Shown here: piece by piece, positions 16,115 through 23,927 of the stretch
How the letters are laid out: every line of letters begins with the position of its first letter
How positions within the stretch are numbered: the stretch's first letter is position 1
NCBI GenBank assembly: GCA_024278775.1
Contig: JAJRSP010000078.1
Span: 1 to 25,708, forward strand
Direction: 5' to 3'
Source: Planctomycetota bacterium
GTDB taxonomy: Bacteria > Planctomycetota > Phycisphaerae > UBA1845
DNA length: 25,708 nt
Position numbers and translations under genes: made by a program
Notes under the pieces: model-generated
What the model was told of the DNA's origin: nothing
The model's database searches: none
What the model saw: only the letters and a program-made list of their open reading frames with translations

Positions 16115-16912
16115 TTATGCGTGTTTAAGGTCGTTGCGGAGCGTAATATCGCAATGTTCGGCGGCGGCGAAGAAGGGGAAATCTTCGTTGCGGTAGTCGG
16201 CGGGATGGGGGAGTTGGAAGGGCGTGCCGTCGATTTTGGTGATGTTGGCACCCGATTCGGTGATGAGCAGCGAACCGGCGGCGACGTCCCAGAGTTTGCA
16301 TTCGCGACACAAGACCGCGTCGACGGCGCCCGCGGCGAGGTAGGCCATGTGCAGCGCGGTGGAGCCGATGTTGCGCAGGTTGTAGCGGTCGATCCACGCT
16401 TCGATGAAAGGGAGGATCGGCAGGTTTCGCCCTGAGGGGGCGGCGATGAGTGTTTCGCGTTCTCCGCCCGCGTCGGGCTGGGTGACGGGGCGACCGTTGC
16501 AGAGAACGCCTTCGCCCGCGACGGCAGAAGCATGCCAACCGGAGCCGTGCTCGCGGATGACGCCGACGATGGAACGGCGTTCGTGCATGAGTGCAATGGA
16601 GGTGGCGAAGCAGGGGAAACCGTGTGCGAAGTTTCGCGTGCCATCGAGCGGGTCGACGACCCATGTGTATGGGCGTTGCGAGTCGGTGTCGGCTGATCCA
16701 AGCTCTTCGCCGAGAAAGGCGTGGTCGGGGTAGCGTTGCGTGACGGCTTCGCGGAGCATGGTTTCGATGCGCCGGTCGACTTCGGTGACCGGGCTTTGAT
16801 CGTCCTTGCGTTCGAAGGGCACGGGGCCGGCGTATTCGCGGGTGATGTCGGCGGCTTGGCGGGCGAGGTCTTCGGCGAACGCTCTGGCTTCGTGGAGGTC
16901 GAAATCATGCAT
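16115..16912 (-). CDS. Inositol monophosphatase family phosphatase
   Basis: The 265-aa length is typical of this Mg2+-dependent, Li+-sensitive phosphatase family. Counting from ATG 16912, SPVTEVDRRIE at 40-50, FLGEE at 66-70 and WVVDPLDGTRNFAHGFP at 84-100 supply the metal ligands E69/E70, D87 and D90. CKLWDVAAGSLLITESGA near 200-217 supplies the second signature and the last metal aspartate. Family members hydrolyse inositol-1-phosphate, histidinol phosphate, fructose-1,6-bisphosphate or 3'-phosphoadenosine 5'-phosphate; the motifs do not decide between them, and no his or cys genes are near. No ribosome site precedes ATG 16912, while a strong promoter match ends 7 bases before it, so the mRNA may be leaderless. 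A TTG at 16948 would lie inside that promoter and is rejected. Confidence 0.9.
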   Translation of the reverse strand: MHDFDLHEARAFAEDLARQAADITREYAGPVPFERKDDQSPVTEVDRRIETMLREAVTQRYPDHAFLGEELGSADTDSQRPYTWVVDPLDGTRNFAHGFPCFATSIALMHERRSIVGVIREHGSGWHASAVAGEGVLCNGRPVTQPDAGGERETLIAAPSGRNLPILPFIEAWIDRYNLRNIGSTALHMAYLAAGAVDAVLCRECKLWDVAAGSLLITESGANITKIDGTPFQLPHPADYRNEDFPFFAAAEHCDITLRNDLKHA

Positions 16913-16919
16913 GCAGCCG

Positions 16920-16948
16920 ACTATAGCGGTGGTCGGCGGTTCCACCAA
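16920..16948 (-). promoter_or_regulatory. Predicted promoter of the phosphatase gene, implying a leaderless mRNA
   Basis: On the minus strand TTGGTG (16948-16943), a 17-base spacer and TATAGT (16925-16920) are followed by exactly 7 bases and then ATG 16912. The usual start, 6-8 bases after the -10, would fall at the A of the ATG. The -10 matches consensus at 5 of 6 positions and the -35 at 4 of 6. Confidence 0.5.
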
Positions 16949-17081
16949 ACGGTGGCCTTGACCGTGGGGCGGGCACGTTTGATCATTTGCATGATTTTAG
17001 CCATGTGGAATGTCGTGTGGAAGGAAACGCTATTTGTGTGGGGCTGTTTCGTACGGATGGAGCGCGGTGGCCTTCCTTTCT

Positions 17082-17236
17082 CCCCTCCTTATGAAGGAGG
17101 GGCCGGGGGAGGTTCTTCTTGCGAAGTGAAGCGTTATTCCGGTCCAGAACCCCCCCCTTCCTAAGGGGGGAAAAGACTGTTTCCAGTCGCGCGGCGGGTG
17201 TGGAGAACAGCCTTACATTGCAAGTCGCGGAAGAGT
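17082..17236. repeat. Dispersed hairpin repeat, copy A (two stems)
   Basis: The first stem is CCCCTCCTT, loop ATG, AAGGAGGGG (17082-17102, perfect 9 bp). The second is CCCCCCTT, loop CCT, AAGGGGGG at about 17152-17170 (8 bp). The part from 17116 to 17236 is also found, diverged, at 24931-25059: shared words include TTCTTGCG, GGTCCAGA, GGGGGGAAAAGACTGTTT, GTCGC and GAAGAGT in the same order. It occupies the gap between the phosphatase promoter and the dehydrogenase gene start. C-rich and G-rich paired stems of this sort occur as non-autonomous intergenic repeats in many bacteria; no transposase is nearby. Confidence 0.7.
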
Positions 17237-17262
17237 CGTGACTATTAGAGTTTGGTGAATCC

Positions 17263-18219
17263 ATGACGCAGCCGGAATTTAGAATCGTGGTAAGCGAATC
17301 GCTGAGCGATGATGCTATGCGCCGGCTTCGTGAGGCTGGCGAGGTTCGCGTGCTCGATTCCTGCGACGACGCGACGGTGCGCGCCGCCATCGTCGATTGC
17401 GATGCGCTCGTCGTGCGCAGCTACACGCGCGTTACGGCTGATCTGCTCGAATCTGCCGGCCGGTTGAAAGTGATCGGCAGGGCCGGGATCGGATTGGATC
17501 ACATCGATCTAGCCGCTGCGAAATCGCGTGGCATCGTCGTCGTTCATACGCCGGCGGCCAGCACGAATTCGGTGGCGGAGCACACGTTCGCGTTGCTGTT
17601 GGCTGTTGAGCGGATGATCGTGCAGGGCGACGCGATGGCCCGCGACGATCGCTTTCTGGATGCGCGCAGGACGTTCGTTTCGCGGGAGCTGGGCGATTTG
17701 ACGCTCGGCGTTGTCGGTATGGGCCGGATCGGCAGGCGCGTGGCGGAGATCGGCCGGTGCGGGTTCGGCATGCGCGTTGTGTACAATGATATTCGCGAGG
17801 TGGGGCCTTTCGATTTCGAAGCGGCATCCGTGTCCAAGGACGAGCTTTACAGATCTGCCGACGTTATCACGATGCACGTTCCGCTGACGGAAGATACGCG
17901 GGGGATGATTGGTGCGGAGGCGTTGGGTAAATTCGCGCGATTGCCCGTGCTGCTCAACACGTCGCGCGGGGCCGTCGTGGACGGGCGTGCCTTGGCGAAG
18001 GCGCTTGCGGACGGGCATCTGGCGGGGGCGGCGGTCGATGTGTTCGATCCCGAGCCTCCGTCGGCGGATCATCCGCTGTTGCGGACGCCGGGTTGCGTGC
18101 TTTCTCCGCATGTGGCGTCGCGGTCTGCCGGTGGTTTGGCGCGGATGAACGATGTTGTGGACGATGTTGTGGGTGTTTTGCGTGGAGAGCGCCCGCGGCA
18201 TGCGGTTGAGATGGTTTGA
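17263..18219 (+). CDS. D-isomer-specific 2-hydroxyacid dehydrogenase (phosphoglycerate dehydrogenase-like)
   Basis: This 318-aa NAD-dependent enzyme has the classic split substrate/nucleotide-binding layout. VVRSYTRVTADLL at about 50-62 and GRAGIGLDHIDLAAA at 72-86 belong to the substrate domain. GVVGMGRIGRRVAEIG at 149-164 holds the GxGxxG NAD site. Catalytic residues are R235 (NTSRGAVVDG), E264 (DPEPP) and H283 (SPHVASRS). The closest familiar relative is the short 3-phosphoglycerate dehydrogenase form without the C-terminal ACT domain, but glyoxylate/hydroxypyruvate reductases share these motifs, so I give no symbol. ATG 17263 fits the family N-terminus; the ribosome site is weak (GGTGAA). 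The gene appears single, about 250 bases before the next one, and its 5' region borders the hairpin repeat. Confidence 0.9.
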   Translation: MTQPEFRIVVSESLSDDAMRRLREAGEVRVLDSCDDATVRAAIVDCDALVVRSYTRVTADLLESAGRLKVIGRAGIGLDHIDLAAAKSRGIVVVHTPAASTNSVAEHTFALLLAVERMIVQGDAMARDDRFLDARRTFVSRELGDLTLGVVGMGRIGRRVAEIGRCGFGMRVVYNDIREVGPFDFEAASVSKDELYRSADVITMHVPLTEDTRGMIGAEALGKFARLPVLLNTSRGAVVDGRALAKALADGHLAGAAVDVFDPEPPSADHPLLRTPGCVLSPHVASRSAGGLARMNDVVDDVVGVLRGERPRHAVEMV

Positions 18220-18468
18220 GTCTTGTTGAGGTGCTGATGCAGGGTCTCGCGTGAAAAAAGGCTTGATCGCCGGGGAGCTGGGCGATACACCTTTCGCGGG
18301 GCGGTAGTGCTGCGACACGCGCTATTCGACGGGTGGGGCACCCGACCTGTCAATTGAGTCGTGACAATGCACGCGCGGTTGTGAGGCTTCGGGAATCCGC
18401 GCGAACTGAAGTTTGCGGCTCGCTATGTCTGGAGTGAGGATGCTCCGGGTGCGGTAACGGAATGGTGT

Positions 18469-19563
18469 ATGTCTTGGATTTTTGAATTCGCGAGTCGCAA
18501 TTGGGCGTTGATGAGCATCTCCACGACGTTGGCGGTGCTCGTGATTGTGCCGTTGTGGATCGTTCGCAAGTACGCGCTGATCGCGTTGAACATCCTCGAC
18601 GACCTGTCCCCCCCGGTTTGGCCGGAGATGTACGAAACCGGGCCTATGGACGGGGAGCCGGTTTCCTTCACCGCGTTTGACGGGCACGTATTGCATGGAC
18701 ATTACCTGTCGGCTAATGCGGAGGTGGCGCGCAAGGGGACGGTGATATTCGCCCACGAGTTCGGGATGGATCGGCGGTCGTCGGTGCGCTACAACCGCAT
18801 GCTGCGTCGCGCGGGCTACGATGTGTTCGTGTTCGATTTCCGAGGCCACGGTTCGTCGGCGGGTGAGCAGGGCTACAAGCCGCGACAGTTTCCGAGCGAT
18901 CGGGAGCAGTGGGACACGCTCGGGGCGATCGCAATCGTCGGCGAAATGCTGGAAAAACGCGGGTTGTCCCGCGATGTGGGGTTGTTCGGCATCTCCCGAG
19001 GGGGCGGAGCCGTCATTCTGGCTGCGTCGGCTGTTCCCGAAGTCCGGGCGATTGTGACGGACGGCGCGTTTTGCAGCGACCTTTTGATCGAATTTTATTT
19101 ACGTCGGTGGGCGTGCATCTTCGCGAAAATTCGTTTTGCGTACGAGAACCACCCGCCGATCTTCTGGCGGTTCCTGCGTTACGTCATCATCGATCGTGCG
19201 GAGCGGGCCTGGGGTTGTCGATTCCCTTCGGTGTGCAAAGCGCTCGGGCGAATGGGTGAACCGGCCATGCTGTTCATTCACGGTGAACGCGACACGTACG
19301 TTCCTGTCGATCATTCTCAGGTTTTGTATCAGCGCTACAGCGGGCCGAAGTACGTGTGGACCGTTCCCGGTGCCCGGCACAACGAGAGCGCGCACCGTCA
19401 GCCTGAAGAATACGCCGCGAAAGTGGTCGGTTTTTTCGATCGACACTTGGCTTCGCCCGGCACGGTTGAGGCTGATGACGAGTCGCTCGCTCTGAGCGAT
19501 CTTGCGCAACCGCTGGCGGAGTCCACATCGCCTGCGGCGAACACAATCGCCCGCCGAACGTAA
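18469..19563 (+). CDS. Membrane-anchored alpha/beta hydrolase
   Basis: The 364-aa protein has one transmembrane segment near 15-33 (STTLAVLVIVPLWIV), then an alpha/beta-hydrolase fold from about 62. Nucleophile elbow GISRGGG places S176, GERDTYVP gives D275, and GARHNES gives H304, a complete Ser-Asp-His triad. The oxyanion-side HEFGMDRRS and FDFRGHGSS motifs precede them. It resembles BAAT/dienelactone-type and YqkD-like peptidase S9-related hydrolases; the substrate is unknown. The catalytic domain could face either side of the membrane. The end is about 30 bases from the HtrA gene on the same strand, so they probably form one transcript. The ribosome site is weak (GGAATGG). Confidence 0.8.
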   Translation: MSWIFEFASRNWALMSISTTLAVLVIVPLWIVRKYALIALNILDDLSPPVWPEMYETGPMDGEPVSFTAFDGHVLHGHYLSANAEVARKGTVIFAHEFGMDRRSSVRYNRMLRRAGYDVFVFDFRGHGSSAGEQGYKPRQFPSDREQWDTLGAIAIVGEMLEKRGLSRDVGLFGISRGGGAVILAASAVPEVRAIVTDGAFCSDLLIEFYLRRWACIFAKIRFAYENHPPIFWRFLRYVIIDRAERAWGCRFPSVCKALGRMGEPAMLFIHGERDTYVPVDHSQVLYQRYSGPKYVWTVPGARHNESAHRQPEEYAAKVVGFFDRHLASPGTVEADDESLALSDLAQPLAESTSPAANTIARRT

Positions 19564-19596
19564 TATCGTCGGAACTGGTTTCAAGGGATGCTTGAT

Positions 19597-20910
19597 ATGC
19601 GTACTGCACTGTTGGCTGTCGCGTTGGTCGTGTTCTTTTCGGAGACGCTGTCTGCGCAGGAAAGCGAACGGCGAGAGTCCGAGCTGCGCGTTCGCCGAAC
19701 CCACATCGTGGAAGCCGTGGAGAAAGTGCGCGACTCGGTGGTCAACATTTCGTCCAACAGCCCGGTGAAGCGTCGTGCGAGCATTTTCGGAGTCTTTGAA
19801 ATTCCGCCCCAAAAATCCAGCGGCAGCGGGTTCGTCATTCACGAAGACGGGTACATCGTGACGAACGACCATGTCGTGGCGCAATCCACCGATCACCGCG
19901 TGCGCTTCATCGACGGGCGCGAATACAAGGCTGAAATCGTCGCACGCGATCCGCGACACGACTTGGCTGTCTTGCGGATCGAGCCGGATTCGCCGCTGAA
20001 GCCGATCCCGCTCGGTCGCAGTGACGACATTATGCTGGGCGAAGACGCGATTGCGATCGGCAATCCGTTCGGGCTGGAGAATACGATTACGCGCGGCGTG
20101 ATCAGTGCGGTCAATCGGCGGCTCGAGTTCGACACTGACGTCGTGTACGACAACCTGATTCAAACGGATGCGAGCACCAACCCCGGAAACTCCGGCGGCC
20201 CATTGCTCAACGCGCTGGGGCAGTTGATCGGCGTGAACACAGCCATTCGGCGCGATGCGGAAAACGTGGGATTCGCGATTCCGGTGGATCAGCTCCGACG
20301 CACGCTGATCGAAATGCTGGACGTGTCCAAGCTCTATCAGGTGCGTTTCGGCATGCGTGTGGACGGAGCGCCGCCGAGAGTTGTGTCGATTGAAAACGAC
20401 GGCCCGGCTGACAAAGCGGGTGCGAAGCTGGGGGATGAGGTCGTCTCGGTTGACGGGGTTAAGGTGGGGCGTGCCATTGATTTCTGCATCGCGATGCTAG
20501 GCCGGCGCGTGGGGGACGTGGTCCGACTCGGGCTGTCGCGCAATGGCAAGGCTGCCGGCGCACGAGTCAGGCTTGAGGAAATTCCGCGGCTGAACGGAGC
20601 CGAGATCGCCTGGAATAAATTGGGGCTGAGGTTGGAGCCTATCCCCGAGGCGGCGCAGCGGCGCTTCGACATCAGCGATCGCGCGGGCATGGTCATCGCC
20701 GAAGTCGATCCGCAAGGTCCGGCTGCTCATGTTCATGTTTCCAAGGGCGATCTTCTGGTCGGCATGGGACAATACCGCGCGTGGCCCATCAAGCGGGTCG
20801 GTCTTTTGTTGAAGGAATTGCGCCGTGGCGAGCCGGTAGATATTGTGGTGTATCGTTTTTATGCGAACGGGCCGCCGGATCGGATTGAACAGCGAGTGTA
20901 TGCGCGGTAG
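19597..20910 (+). CDS. HtrA/Deg-type periplasmic serine protease with PDZ domains
   Basis: The 437-aa protein starts with a signal peptide (RTALLAVALVVFFSETLSA, cleavage near A20-Q21). The trypsin-like domain shows H92 in TNDHVV, D122 in RHDLAVL and S199 in GNSGGPL, so the triad is intact. A PDZ domain follows (about 253-330: GMRVDGAPPRVVSIENDGPA, then GDEVVSVDGVKV), and a second, more divergent one is at about 345-425 (GMVIAEVDPQGPA, then KGDLLVGMGQY). HtrA proteases degrade or refold misfolded periplasmic proteins. The residues between signal peptide and protease domain (22-45) are charged and helical. ATG 19597 is preferred because AAGGG lies 9 bases upstream; for ATG 19588 that site would touch the codon. 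It sits between the hydrolase and DUF971 genes in a likely operon. Confidence 0.92.
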   Translation: MRTALLAVALVVFFSETLSAQESERRESELRVRRTHIVEAVEKVRDSVVNISSNSPVKRRASIFGVFEIPPQKSSGSGFVIHEDGYIVTNDHVVAQSTDHRVRFIDGREYKAEIVARDPRHDLAVLRIEPDSPLKPIPLGRSDDIMLGEDAIAIGNPFGLENTITRGVISAVNRRLEFDTDVVYDNLIQTDASTNPGNSGGPLLNALGQLIGVNTAIRRDAENVGFAIPVDQLRRTLIEMLDVSKLYQVRFGMRVDGAPPRVVSIENDGPADKAGAKLGDEVVSVDGVKVGRAIDFCIAMLGRRVGDVVRLGLSRNGKAAGARVRLEEIPRLNGAEIAWNKLGLRLEPIPEAAQRRFDISDRAGMVIAEVDPQGPAAHVHVSKGDLLVGMGQYRAWPIKRVGLLLKELRRGEPVDIVVYRFYANGPPDRIEQRVYAR

Positions 20911-20922
20911 CTTCCCTGCACG

Positions 20923-21279
20923 ATGAGTGACGAGATTTCAGCCGCACACAATACTGCATTTCCGGTCGAAGCGATCACGCCTGATGAGCTGAAGCTCAAA
21001 CGGGAGGAGCAGACGCTGCACATCCGCTGGCGCGACGGGCGTTTGAGCGTGTACCCGGCGGTCATGCTTCGCCGACAATGCCCGTGCGCTACCTGTCGAA
21101 CCGAACGCGATCAAAAGAAAACCGAGTTGCTGCCGATCCTCAAGAGCGACCCCGGTCAAATCAAGCTGGCCAATGCGAAGCTGGTCGGCACGTACGCAAT
21201 TCAATTGATCTGGTCCGACGGCCACGACGCCGGGATTTTTGACTACAAATACCTTCGTTCACTCGATCGGGGGGTGTGA
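20923..21279 (+). CDS. DUF971 domain protein
   Basis: This small 118-aa protein is a single DUF971 domain, the module that also forms the N-terminus of gamma-butyrobetaine hydroxylases. Visible hallmarks are TLHIRWRDGRLSVYP, MLRRQCPCATC with three cysteines, LVGTYAIQLIWSDGHDAGIFDYKYLR, and the terminal LRSL. Stand-alone DUF971 proteins have been connected with iron-sulfur cluster assembly or iron handling in some bacteria, but that is not proven for this one. It starts 12 bases after the protease stop, so the two are co-transcribed. A strong terminator follows at 21348. Confidence 0.88.
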   Translation: MSDEISAAHNTAFPVEAITPDELKLKREEQTLHIRWRDGRLSVYPAVMLRRQCPCATCRTERDQKKTELLPILKSDPGQIKLANAKLVGTYAIQLIWSDGHDAGIFDYKYLRSLDRGV

Positions 21280-21347
21280 GCGGGGCACCGGTGGTTCCGG
21301 TTCCTAACGTCACTATCGCCAATCCATCCGCGGGAGAATATCAAGAA

Positions 21348-21375
21348 AAACCCACGGATACGAATCCGTGGGTTT
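21348..21375. terminator. Bidirectional intrinsic terminator
   Basis: AAACCCACGGAT (21348-21359), loop ACGA and ATCCGTGGGTTT (21364-21375) form a perfect 12-bp stem. On the + strand GGG and TTTTT follow; on the minus strand the stem ends in TTTTTCTT. It sits between convergent transcripts: the DUF971 gene ends 68 bases before it on +, and the OmpA-type gene ends 34 bases before it on -. Confidence 0.85.
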
Positions 21376-21409
21376 GGGTTTTTGCAGGTCTATCGCGCTT
21401 CGCCTTGTT

Positions 21410-22078
21410 TCAGTCGATCGGATCGACAGCGAAAATCTCGACACGGCGGTTTTTCGCGCGGGCAGCGTTGTTGGTGTTGGGCATACGCGGGCGGTGCTCG
21501 CCCGCACCACAGGCCACGAGCTTGGACGGGCTTAGCCCCTTCTGCTGGAGATGGCGTACGACGCTCAAAGCTCGCTGAGTGCTCAATTCGAGATTGTCGG
21601 TCCAGCCGCTCTTCTTGATGGGTGTATCATCCGTGTGGCCAAAGACGAAAATGTCTTTGTCAGGGTAGCGGCTGCGAATGGCGGCGGCGATATCGTCGAG
21701 GCTTCGTTTGCCCACGTCACGGAGCGAGGCTTTGCCGGAGGGGAAAAGGACGCTGCCTTCGATGGCGATCATGGCTCCGCCGGGCACTGCCTGCCAGCCG
21801 TCGGGGGCGGCGACGGGTTTGGGTTTGGCGGCGAGCCTCATGTTGAGATCGCTGATTTCGCCCTGAAAGGACATCACCCGGCCTTCCAGATCGTTGCGAT
21901 CCTGACGCAATATTTCGTTTTCTCGACGGGCACCCGCCAATTCGTCGATCAATCGTTGATTGGTATCCTCGATCAGCGAGATCTGATCATCCTTGGCTTT
22001 GAGCTTGTCGGTGCATCCGATGAGCGTCGGCAGCATGAGCAGTACGGGGAGCATTGAAAACTTGCGGAGCTTGGTCAT
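21410..22078 (-). CDS. OmpA/MotB-domain lipoprotein
   Basis: From ATG 22078 (AAGGA 8 bases upstream) the protein has 222 aa. The lipoprotein signal ends in the lipobox LIGC with C22 as lipidation site, a substrate for the Lgt encoded in this window. A coiled coil follows (about 28-80, with heptads such as IEDTNQRLIDELAGARREN). The C-terminal OmpA domain (about 105-220) shows FPSGKASL, FVFGHTDDTPI, NLELSTQRALSVVRHLQQKG and AARAKNRRVEIF, the peptidoglycan-binding pattern with the conserved Asp and Arg. It should anchor envelope layers to peptidoglycan; a role near flagella or secretion as a MotB-like part is not indicated. The longer in-frame extension up to 22333 overlaps the next gene and is not coding. 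Confidence 0.88.
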   Translation of the reverse strand: MTKLRKFSMLPVLLMLPTLIGCTDKLKAKDDQISLIEDTNQRLIDELAGARRENEILRQDRNDLEGRVMSFQGEISDLNMRLAAKPKPVAAPDGWQAVPGGAMIAIEGSVLFPSGKASLRDVGKRSLDDIAAAIRSRYPDKDIFVFGHTDDTPIKKSGWTDNLELSTQRALSVVRHLQQKGLSPSKLVACGAGEHRPRMPNTNNAARAKNRRVEIFAVDPID

Positions 22079-22101
22079 GTCGCGTGTCCTTTCCAGGGTT
22101 G

Positions 22102-22482
22102 TCAGGCGTCCTCCTTGTCGGCTTCGTTGTCGTCGTGGAGGGCTGTCTTGATTTTCCGGTCGATTCGCTTTTCCGCCTCGGCGATTTCTTTTTTCCGCCG
22201 CTCGATCTCGTCCTGCTCGCGCTGGCGTTCCTTTTCGCGGAACATCACCTTCATGTCCCGCCAAACGGTACGCGTCAGGGCGAGTATCCACCACGTGACG
22301 ACGGTCGCACCGGCGGTACACAGCATGAGCCACAGGACATTGATCGATTCATAGGTCGCAAAGAACCAGACGGTCACGCGGTGATCGCGATTCTTGTAGA
22401 CCACAAGCCCGACGACCAACGCCAAGGCTATGAAAAGCGTGAGCTTAGCATAGAGCCGGATTTGCTTGAAAACAAGGCTCAT
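22102..22482 (-). CDS. Small LapA-like membrane protein with coiled-coil tail
   Basis: This 126-aa protein has two transmembrane segments (about 12-30 and 47-69) joined by the short loop NRDHRVTVWFFATYESIN, the arrangement of LapA/DUF1049 proteins, in which the loop reads like N-x-x-x-V-x-V. A strongly charged helical tail follows (about 75-126, REKERQREQDEIERRKKEI), likely a cytoplasmic coiled coil. The E. coli homologue LapA works with LapB in controlling lipopolysaccharide synthesis; no lapB is seen here, so function is not assigned. ATG 22482 has GGAGG 6 bases upstream and shares its A with the TGA of the prepilin peptidase gene, so the two are coupled. Confidence 0.7.
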   Translation of the reverse strand: MSLVFKQIRLYAKLTLFIALALVVGLVVYKNRDHRVTVWFFATYESINVLWLMLCTAGATVVTWWILALTRTVWRDMKVMFREKERQREQDEIERRKKEIAEAEKRIDRKIKTALHDDNEADKEDA

Positions 22483-23915
22483 CAGACGCCTCCAAAAAGA
22501 GGATGTCGCCAAACGTCGTGCAAAAACACGCCGAAAGCGGAGTCCAGGTTCCTGAAAATCGTCGATTGTGCGATTTGGTCGTAAAACACGGTCGCGGTCA
22601 GCATGCCGATCCATAGCCACGGGCCGAGCGGGATCGCACGCGTACGCTTGAACGGCAGCAGTGCGATCCAGGCGACCACCGCGATGAAGCAGCAGAGGAC
22701 GAATCCGATCATAACGATTTGCCAGCCAGCCACGCAGCCGGCAGCGGCCATCATGTGGATGTCGCCCGTGGCGAAGGCTTCCTTGCCGTAAAGAAGGTTG
22801 GCGACGATACGCACGCCCCAGCCGACGCCCGCGGCGATGACGTACCCGGTGATTGCCCGCGAAATACCCCAGGCCATCGGGTTGTGCAGGACTGAGGTCA
22901 TTGCCTCAGCCGCTTGTGAATTGTTGAACGCCAACCAAAGGGCGGCTGCCCCCAGGATGATCCCCGGCGCCAGGCAGGCCAGCTCGCCCAGGGTCATCCG
23001 CCGGGCATCGGGGGCCTCGAACTCGATGGCTTCGACGATTTCCGTGTCCGTTTCGCGCACCTGAGCAGCTTCGCAAACAATGAGGGCGAAGAAGAAGGTT
23101 AGTGCGATGAGGCATCGGACGACGTAGGGTATCGGATCGTAACCCCAGTCGGACAACATAGTTGTGACGCAGAGGAACAAAAAGAGCGCCAGAGGGACCA
23201 GCACAATGCGCGTGCTCGGCTTTGCGGTCGTCGCAGGGGTGGATGCTTCTTCCAACGGTGCGTCTTCCGCTGGTGGGGCGCGAAGTGTGACTTGAATGAC
23301 GATCCAGACGATGGCAAACCCGACGAAGGCAGCCACGCCTGCGATGGCTGTTCCGTCGTGCGGCTGCATCCATTCGTAATCGGTTCCGGGTTTCCAGAAA
23401 GCGTGCATAACGAGGCCGAAAAACGCGGCGAAATGCGTGAAGCGAATATCGACCCAGTAATATTGGATGTCGATAGCGGACATGGCCAACAGGCTGGCGA
23501 AAAGGACGAAGTGGGCCAAAAAGATGGGCCAATGCTCGGCGATGAGCCAGTTGAGGTCGGTGAAGCTGGCGCGTGTGTCGGCTGGTCCGATAAAAAAGCG
23601 ATCCATGAGCACGACGACGGTGATGGCCGTCATGAGTTCGATGAAGGCGTAGCGTGGTGAGATGGGTTGCCAGCAGTTGCGACAGCGGCCTCTGAGCAGG
23701 AGGAACCCGACGACGGGTAGATTGTCGTACCAGGCGATGGGGTTTCCACAGCTTGGGCAGAACGACCAGGTTGGGTCGCTGAGCCTCAGCCCGAGCGGCA
23801 GCCGGTAGATGACCACGTTGATGAAGCTACCCACGCACAGACCGGCTGCGGTGAAGAAGCACATCCACCAGACCGTGGCGGTGGCGGACAGGATGGTCAG
23901 ATTATCGATCAGCAA
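22482..23915 (-). CDS. Prepilin peptidase (A24 family) with large insertion
   Basis: This type 4 prepilin leader peptidase/N-methyltransferase acts in the inner membrane. The N-terminal domain has CVGSFINVVIYRLP at 27-40 and the zinc cysteines C53, C56, C78 and C81 around the loop of the methylase domain. Aspartyl-protease residues are D149 (SAIDIQ) and D385 (ATGDIHMMAAAG), matching the IDxxxxxxPD and GxGD motifs, though VD replaces PD in the first. The protein has 477 aa, where 250-290 is usual. The extra 170 or so residues lie between the two aspartates (about 175-345) and include more membrane segments and an acidic stretch. The start is TTG 23915, 12 bases after the CDGSH gene stop, which gives the normal family N-terminus. 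No pilin or secretion gene is in the window. Confidence 0.88.
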   Translation of the reverse strand: MLIDNLTILSATATVWWMCFFTAAGLCVGSFINVVIYRLPLGLRLSDPTWSFCPSCGNPIAWYDNLPVVGFLLLRGRCRNCWQPISPRYAFIELMTAITVVVLMDRFFIGPADTRASFTDLNWLIAEHWPIFLAHFVLFASLLAMSAIDIQYYWVDIRFTHFAAFFGLVMHAFWKPGTDYEWMQPHDGTAIAGVAAFVGFAIVWIVIQVTLRAPPAEDAPLEEASTPATTAKPSTRIVLVPLALFLFLCVTTMLSDWGYDPIPYVVRCLIALTFFFALIVCEAAQVRETDTEIVEAIEFEAPDARRMTLGELACLAPGIILGAAALWLAFNNSQAAEAMTSVLHNPMAWGISRAITGYVIAAGVGWGVRIVANLLYGKEAFATGDIHMMAAAGCVAGWQIVMIGFVLCCFIAVVAWIALLPFKRTRAIPLGPWLWIGMLTATVFYDQIAQSTIFRNLDSAFGVFLHDVWRHPLFGGV

Positions 23916-23927
23916 TGCCGCAAGCTC

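Noticed and set aside
15940..16908. A 322-codon minus-strand frame over the phosphatase gene.
   Set aside because: It is a low-complexity Ser/Thr/Pro-rich shadow of the inositol monophosphatase gene, whose catalytic motifs are all present in the other frame.
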